This document shows positions 60,108 to 64,000 of a DNA stretch of 64,000 nt, piece by piece. The stretch is taken from NCBI GenBank assembly GCA_003999685.1, contig CP021222.1, positions 1,488,001-1,552,000 on the forward strand. The letters run 5' to 3'. The translations under genes were made by a program, and so were the position numbers. The notes below the pieces were generated by a model. It ran no database searches, was not told where the DNA came from, and worked only from the letters and a program-made list of their open reading frames with translations. The stretch comes from Taiwanofungus camphoratus (lineage: Eukaryota > Basidiomycota > Agaricomycetes > Polyporales > Taiwanofungaceae). Each line of letters begins with the position of its first letter. Position 1 is the stretch's first letter.

Positions 60108-61445
60108 CCGGGACCGCTTTGAAAAGGCAGCTGCTGCTCGATTCCCTGATTCAAGACCATGGGACCATGCTGTGGAAACAAAGCCTAACTTTGTACCTAG
60201 GAAGTGCGGGGTAATTGCATTGTCCCTGGCTGAACAAGTGGAGATGGACAAGTTCCTTGACAAGAACCTGGCGAAAGGATATCTACGGGACTCAAAGTCA
60301 CCCATGGCCTCTCCAGCATTCTTTGTGGCAAAAAAGGATGGTACACTCAGGCCCTGTCAGGATTACCGATACCTCAACAACAGCACGGTAAAAGATGCAT
60401 ACCCACTTTCACTCATTGGGGAGCTCATCGACAACCTGCAAAAGGCAACCATATTCATGAAGCTGGACCTCCGGAATGGCTACAACAATGTACGCATCAG
60501 AGAGGGCGACCAGTGGAAGGGAGCGTTCATGGTGAATCACCATGGAACCAAGAAGCTAGTTGAACCAACAGTAATGTTCTTCGGCATGTGCAATGCCCTG
60601 GCCATCTTCCAGCGGCTTATAAATGATGGGTTTCAAGACATGCTTGCAGAAGGATGGTTAGCCATTTACATGGACGACATCCTGATCTACTCCGATGATG
60701 CTACCATCCACCGAGAACGGACACGCCGGGTACTGCAACGCTTGCAGGAGATGGACCTCTTTGTGAAACCGGAAAAGTGTGCCTTCAATGTACAAGAAGT
60801 TGAGTTTCTGGGAATGACCATCACACCGGGACACATCCATATGGACACTGGCAAGCTGTGGGGCATCAATGAATGGCCCATACTGACCAAAGTCAAGGAC
60901 GTGGAACGATTCCTGGGCCTCGCCAATTACTATCGACGGTTTATACGCGGATTCTCGGACATCACCCACCCCCTGAATGCACTTAAGAAGAAGGGGGTAA
61001 CTTGGAACTGGTCGAACAAGTGCCAGGCAGCCTTTGAGGCACTTAAACGCCGTTTCTGTGAGGCCCCAGTACTCACCATGCCCGACCCTGAGAAACTGTT
61101 TGTAATCGAGGCCGATGCCTCACTGGTTGCAACAGGTGCAGTACTGCAACAGGAGGGCCCTGATGGGAAACTTCACCCGGTGGCATTCCTTTCAAAATCG
61201 CTGAAGGAAGCAGAACGGAACTATCAGATCTATGATAGAGAACTACTGGCAATCATACGAGCACTTGAGAAATGGCGTCACCACCTGGAGGGTGCAAAAC
61301 ACCCAGTCACAGTTATAACAGACCACAAGAACCTGACATACTTCAGAGAAGCCCAACGGCTAACACGACACCAGGCACGATGGCAACTGCTGCTATCACA
61401 GTTTGAATTACTACTGGAAAATCGAAAGGGTAAACGACTCGTAGT
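60108..61445 (+). pseudogene. Ty3 pol: reverse transcriptase and RNase H
   Basis: Resumes as [22 protein letters not shown] blocks: [77 protein letters not shown], active site [11 protein letters not shown] (60667-60699), [20 protein letters not shown]. RNase [61 protein letters not shown]. The YMDD and RNase H acidic residues are intact. After GKRLVV the frame is lost near 61440; the correct sequel is in another frame. Confidence 0.9.
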
Positions 61446-63084
61446 GCCCTATCACATAGACCAGGACATCCAGGGGGTGAGAGGGACAATGAGGACATTG
61501 TCCTCTTACCAGAAACACTGTTTGCAAAGGCAGTTAATGTTGACCTCATCGAGCGCATCCGGCAACACCGAAGTCGTGACAGCATGGTCATCGAGACGAT
61601 TGACGCTTTAAAACGGGGGAAAGTACCACCATTCAAGGGCACTGGATTTGCGCACACAACATTGGCTGATTGGGATGTGCAGGATGGATTGATTCTGTAC
61701 AAAAATCGAATCTACGTACCCCCTAGTGACGACTTGCGCAGAGAAGTCATTCGACTTTGCCATGACACCCCAGCTATGGCCCATCCAGGAGCACAGGGAA
61801 CATTTGCCATTGCCAGAAGGGACTGGTTCTGGGATGGCATGACCACGTTTATCGAAAACTACGTGAAAGGCTGCGCCAAATGCCAGGAGAATAAGGTCAA
61901 CATGCATCCAACACGACCACCAATGCAACCCATCTCAACGGAACCGAACTCCAGGTCGTTCTCACACATCTCAGTCGACTTCATCACAGACCTATCTGAA
62001 TTGCGTGGATCCGACGCACTAATGGTGGTTGTGGACCGAGAACTGTCCAAAGGGATAGTCCTGGTTCCTTGCAACAAGACCATCAATGCAGTAGGAACAG
62101 CCGAGGCACTCCATCAGAACGTTTACCGGCAATATGGGCTACCCGACAGAATCATATCAGACCGAGGCCCACAGTTTGCAGCAACAGTGTTCCGGGAATG
62201 GTGCAAGCTGACAGGTGTCAAAGTGGTCATGAGCACTGCCTACCATCTGCAGTCTGATGGAAGCACTGAGCGTGTCAATCAGGAACTCGAAGCTGCATGG
62301 AGGATCCTGTGTGCCAACAATCCTCACAACTGGGTAAAGTTTATCCCGGAATTTGAATTCGCACACAATCAGGTGCCACATGCTGGAAGAAGGGAGTCAC
62401 CATTCAAACTGATTATGGGATACGATCCAAAGGCAATTGGATCACCAAAGGCATCAGAAAGGTACCCATCAATCAAGGACCGACTCTTAGCCATCGGAGA
62501 GTTCAGAAAGGAAGCACTGGCAGCACAGGATCTAGCTGCGCAGTTGATGGCAGAAAGGGCTCGAACCACATGACAGCCATTTGAGAAGGGGACGCAGGTT
62601 TGGCTAGAAGCAACTAACCTCTGTCTAAAGACCCCGAGGAAGTTTTCCCCAAAGTGAGTAGGACCACTTAAGATAGCCGAAGTCCTAGGACCACTAATGT
62701 ACAAGCTTCAGCTACCAAGGGCATGGAAGATACATCCAGTATTCCATGCATCGCTGTTGACACCATACAGGGAAACCAAGGAACATGGCCCGAACTTCAC
62801 AAGGCCACCCCCAGAATTAGTCGATGGCGATAAAGAATACAAAGTCGAAGCCATTCACGGGCATCGTGCCCAACGTGGGAAATGGCAGTTCCTGATCAAA
62901 TGGGTTGGATGGCTGAACTCTGCTAATACATGGCAGTCCGAGGTGGACTTAATGAACTCGCCCGACCTTCTGGAAAAATATAAGAAGGTCAACAGGTTGC
63001 CTGCAAGGCCCCAGGTCAACGCCCGCTACACCCGGATCTGCAGAGCTGCATACAGCCGACATTCAGCAGAGGCACGGCACTACA
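61446..63084 (+). pseudogene. Ty3 pol: integrase and chromodomain
   Basis: Frame 3 resumes as [20 protein letters not shown]. The HHCC zinc domain is at about 61762-61892 (CHDTPAMAHPGAQGTFAIAR, GCAKCQEN). The catalytic core carries HISVDFITDL (D), IISDRGPQFAATVF (D) and DGSTERVNQELEA (E). A GPF/Y-like module follows, broken by TGA at 62571-62573 and near 62656. The chromodomain is at about 62838-62990 (EYKVEAIHGHRAQRGKWQFL, IKWVGWLNSANTWQSEVDL). Chromodomains of this position steer integration to particular histone marks, usually heterochromatin. The frame stays open to 63608, overlapping the next ORF, but the overlap no longer reads protein-like. Confidence 0.9.
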
Positions 63085-63840
63085 ATGTCCACTCATACAG
63101 ACCCCCAACAGCTATCCGTCTACTTGAACCACAGCGCAGCAAGGGTACGAGACCTCGCACCCCGAGTACGAGCAAGGCACACGCGCGCACACCCATACCG
63201 AAACATTCAGGAAACAGTGCCCCCATTGGCAGCGTCCGACGATCCGTACGATCAGTGGAGACTTGCGCATCGCACTGCCTGGGCCCTGGTGGATGCCGAT
63301 CTATGGCCAGAAATAGACACCCGGCTGTTGACTTGGCCGGACCTGTGGGAGTTGACGAACATTTACCGGACACTGGTCATTGTCGCGCGAGAGGCTGGCA
63401 GCTTGGCCACACTCGAACGAAGGCAAACAGGCCTTGGGCCGAATGGCAACAACCCGACAACGTGGCAGTTGGCCACTCTCCACATAGATGCAAGCTGAGC
63501 AGCCCACAACCTGCTCGCCGTCCTCATGCGCTCCCCTCTAATGGGCGTCATAGACAACCTGATACCGCCACGACATCAGGCCAGAACACAGGCCCCTTCT
63601 GCCAGTGATGGCCCGCCCAACTCTATCACTGGTGGTGCCCCTAGCTCGACCAGTGGGGGGAACTCCCCCTTCTGCATACGATGCTGACAAATGGGACATT
63701 GGAGTCATGACTGCATGCATACCAGCGATGACGATATCCCTTCCGACCAGTCCGACACCCTCCGATCACGAGCCAGGGTCAAATCAGAACAAGAGGGGTT
63801 GGACACTGAGGGTTCAATCGTCGGGGCGACGAGTCCTTGA
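63085..63840 (+). pseudogene. Extra 3' ORF of the Ty3 element, with its own CCHC zinc knuckle
   Basis: ATG 63085, about 251 codons to TGA 63838-63840, ending directly before the polypurine tract. Two in-frame TGA codons (63496-63498 and 63685-63687) interrupt it. N-terminal half: MSTHTDPQQLSVYLNHSAAR, then helical, Trp-rich (DDPYDQWRLAHRTAWALVDA, LLTWPDLWELTNIYRTLVIV). A Ser/Pro/Gly linker follows, then CIRC then QMGHWSHDC, a CX2CX4HX4C knuckle with the second stop inside it. The reading differs from the pol frame it overlaps and is clearly the more protein-like. I know no standard gypsy gene at this place; a nucleocapsid-like RNA-binding role is a guess. Confidence 0.65.
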
Positions 63841-63851
63841 GAGGGGGGTAA

Positions 63852-64000
63852 TGTTACAAGGCGGTAATGGTGTGAACATACATTTTCATTTCTCTGCGCT
63901 ATACCAGACTAGCGGGTCGTGTACACTTACAATTATCACCATTATTCCTGATGGGCTGACCGTCACCCGCTTAGTTATAGACTGTTCCTCAGAAGGGACC
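63852..64000 (+). repeat. 3' LTR of the Ty3/gypsy element (first 149 bp)
   Basis: Begins TGTTACAAGGCGG after the polypurine tract GAGGGGGG and TAA. Five single-base differences from the 5' LTR were counted in the visible part, all transitions. About 424 bp of LTR should continue beyond the window. Confidence 0.93.

Larger units (their letters stand above)
56080..64000 (+). mobile_element. Ty3/gypsy LTR retrotransposon with chromodomain, defective, runs off the window
   Basis: 5' LTR 56080-56652 (TGTTAC...GTAACA) and start of the 3' LTR at 63852, preceded by a polypurine tract GAGGGGGG (63841-63848). Order inside: zinc knuckle, protease, reverse transcriptase, RNase H, integrase, chromodomain, then a separate 3' ORF. 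This order (integrase after RT-RH) defines Ty3/gypsy. It is interrupted at 58335-60107 by the LTR-like element copy B. There are in-frame TGA stops at 57912, 62571 and about 62656 and a frameshift near 61440. The capsid part of gag is absent. Over the 149 bases visible in both LTRs five differences were counted, all transitions. Confidence 0.95.

Noticed and set aside
62697-63608. Pol frame extending 500 bp past the chromodomain
   Set aside because: Beyond about 63080 the frame is Arg/Ser/Pro/His-rich without structure, whereas the overlapping frame from 63085 reads as protein; the overlap part of pol is probably not constrained.

Overview
The window is nuclear DNA from a filamentous basidiomycete, most likely an agaricomycete. 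The evidence is many 48-70 nt GT-AG introns in almost every gene, a DUF7918 protein (a family I know mainly from Agaricomycetes), a DNMT1-type methyltransferase, and fungal transposons (Ty3/gypsy with chromodomain, EN+RNaseH LINE, Tc1/mariner). No tRNA, rRNA or CRISPR array was recognised. All CDS coordinates are genomic spans including introns; splice sites were read by eye.

Layout. 1-5.8 kb: 3' part of RAD54 (+), a CD2BP2/Lin1-like GYF protein (-), a Ste14-type isoprenylcysteine methyltransferase (+). 6.0-13.1 kb: DUF7918 protein (-), PQ-loop vacuolar transporter (-), LisH-CTLH-CRA protein (+), unknown leucine-rich protein (-). 13.7-24 kb: ribosomal protein L7 (+), a DNMT1-type DNA methyltransferase (+), Mediator subunit MED16 (-). 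24.1-26.5 kb: a decayed 2.3-kb Tc1/mariner element holding a LINE tail. 26.5-33.3 kb: proteasome chaperone PAC3 (+), NCE101 (-), NatB auxiliary subunit NAA25/Mdm20 (+), RPA2 (+). 33.3-35.9 kb: repeat-bearing gap with a 755-bp terminal-inverted-repeat element. 35.9-40.2 kb: D-lactate dehydrogenase (+) and a second, divergent RPA2-like gene (+). 40.6-46.5 kb: a LINE flanked by an exact target duplication and interrupted by a 1.6-kb LTR-like element. 46.7-55.1 kb: ATG2 (+) and RLP24 (-). 56.1 kb to the window end: a Ty3/gypsy element, interrupted by a second copy of the LTR-like element.

How the genes relate. Most are unlinked housekeeping genes. Several concern DNA replication, repair and methylation (RAD54, DNMT1-type enzyme, two RPA2 paralogues); two of these have MluI-box (ACGCGT) sites upstream. 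The transposons are all visibly decayed. Their premature stops are all TGA, and repeat-pair mismatches are all transitions, as expected for deamination of methylated cytosine or a RIP-like process. The most unusual points are the local RPA2 paralogue pair, a DNMT catalytic cysteine codon split by an intron, a transposon end that supplies an in-frame upstream ATG to PAC3, a large non-coding LTR-like repeat present in two different host retrotransposons (one with a clean 4-bp target duplication), and an extra zinc-knuckle ORF 3' of pol in the Ty3 element.
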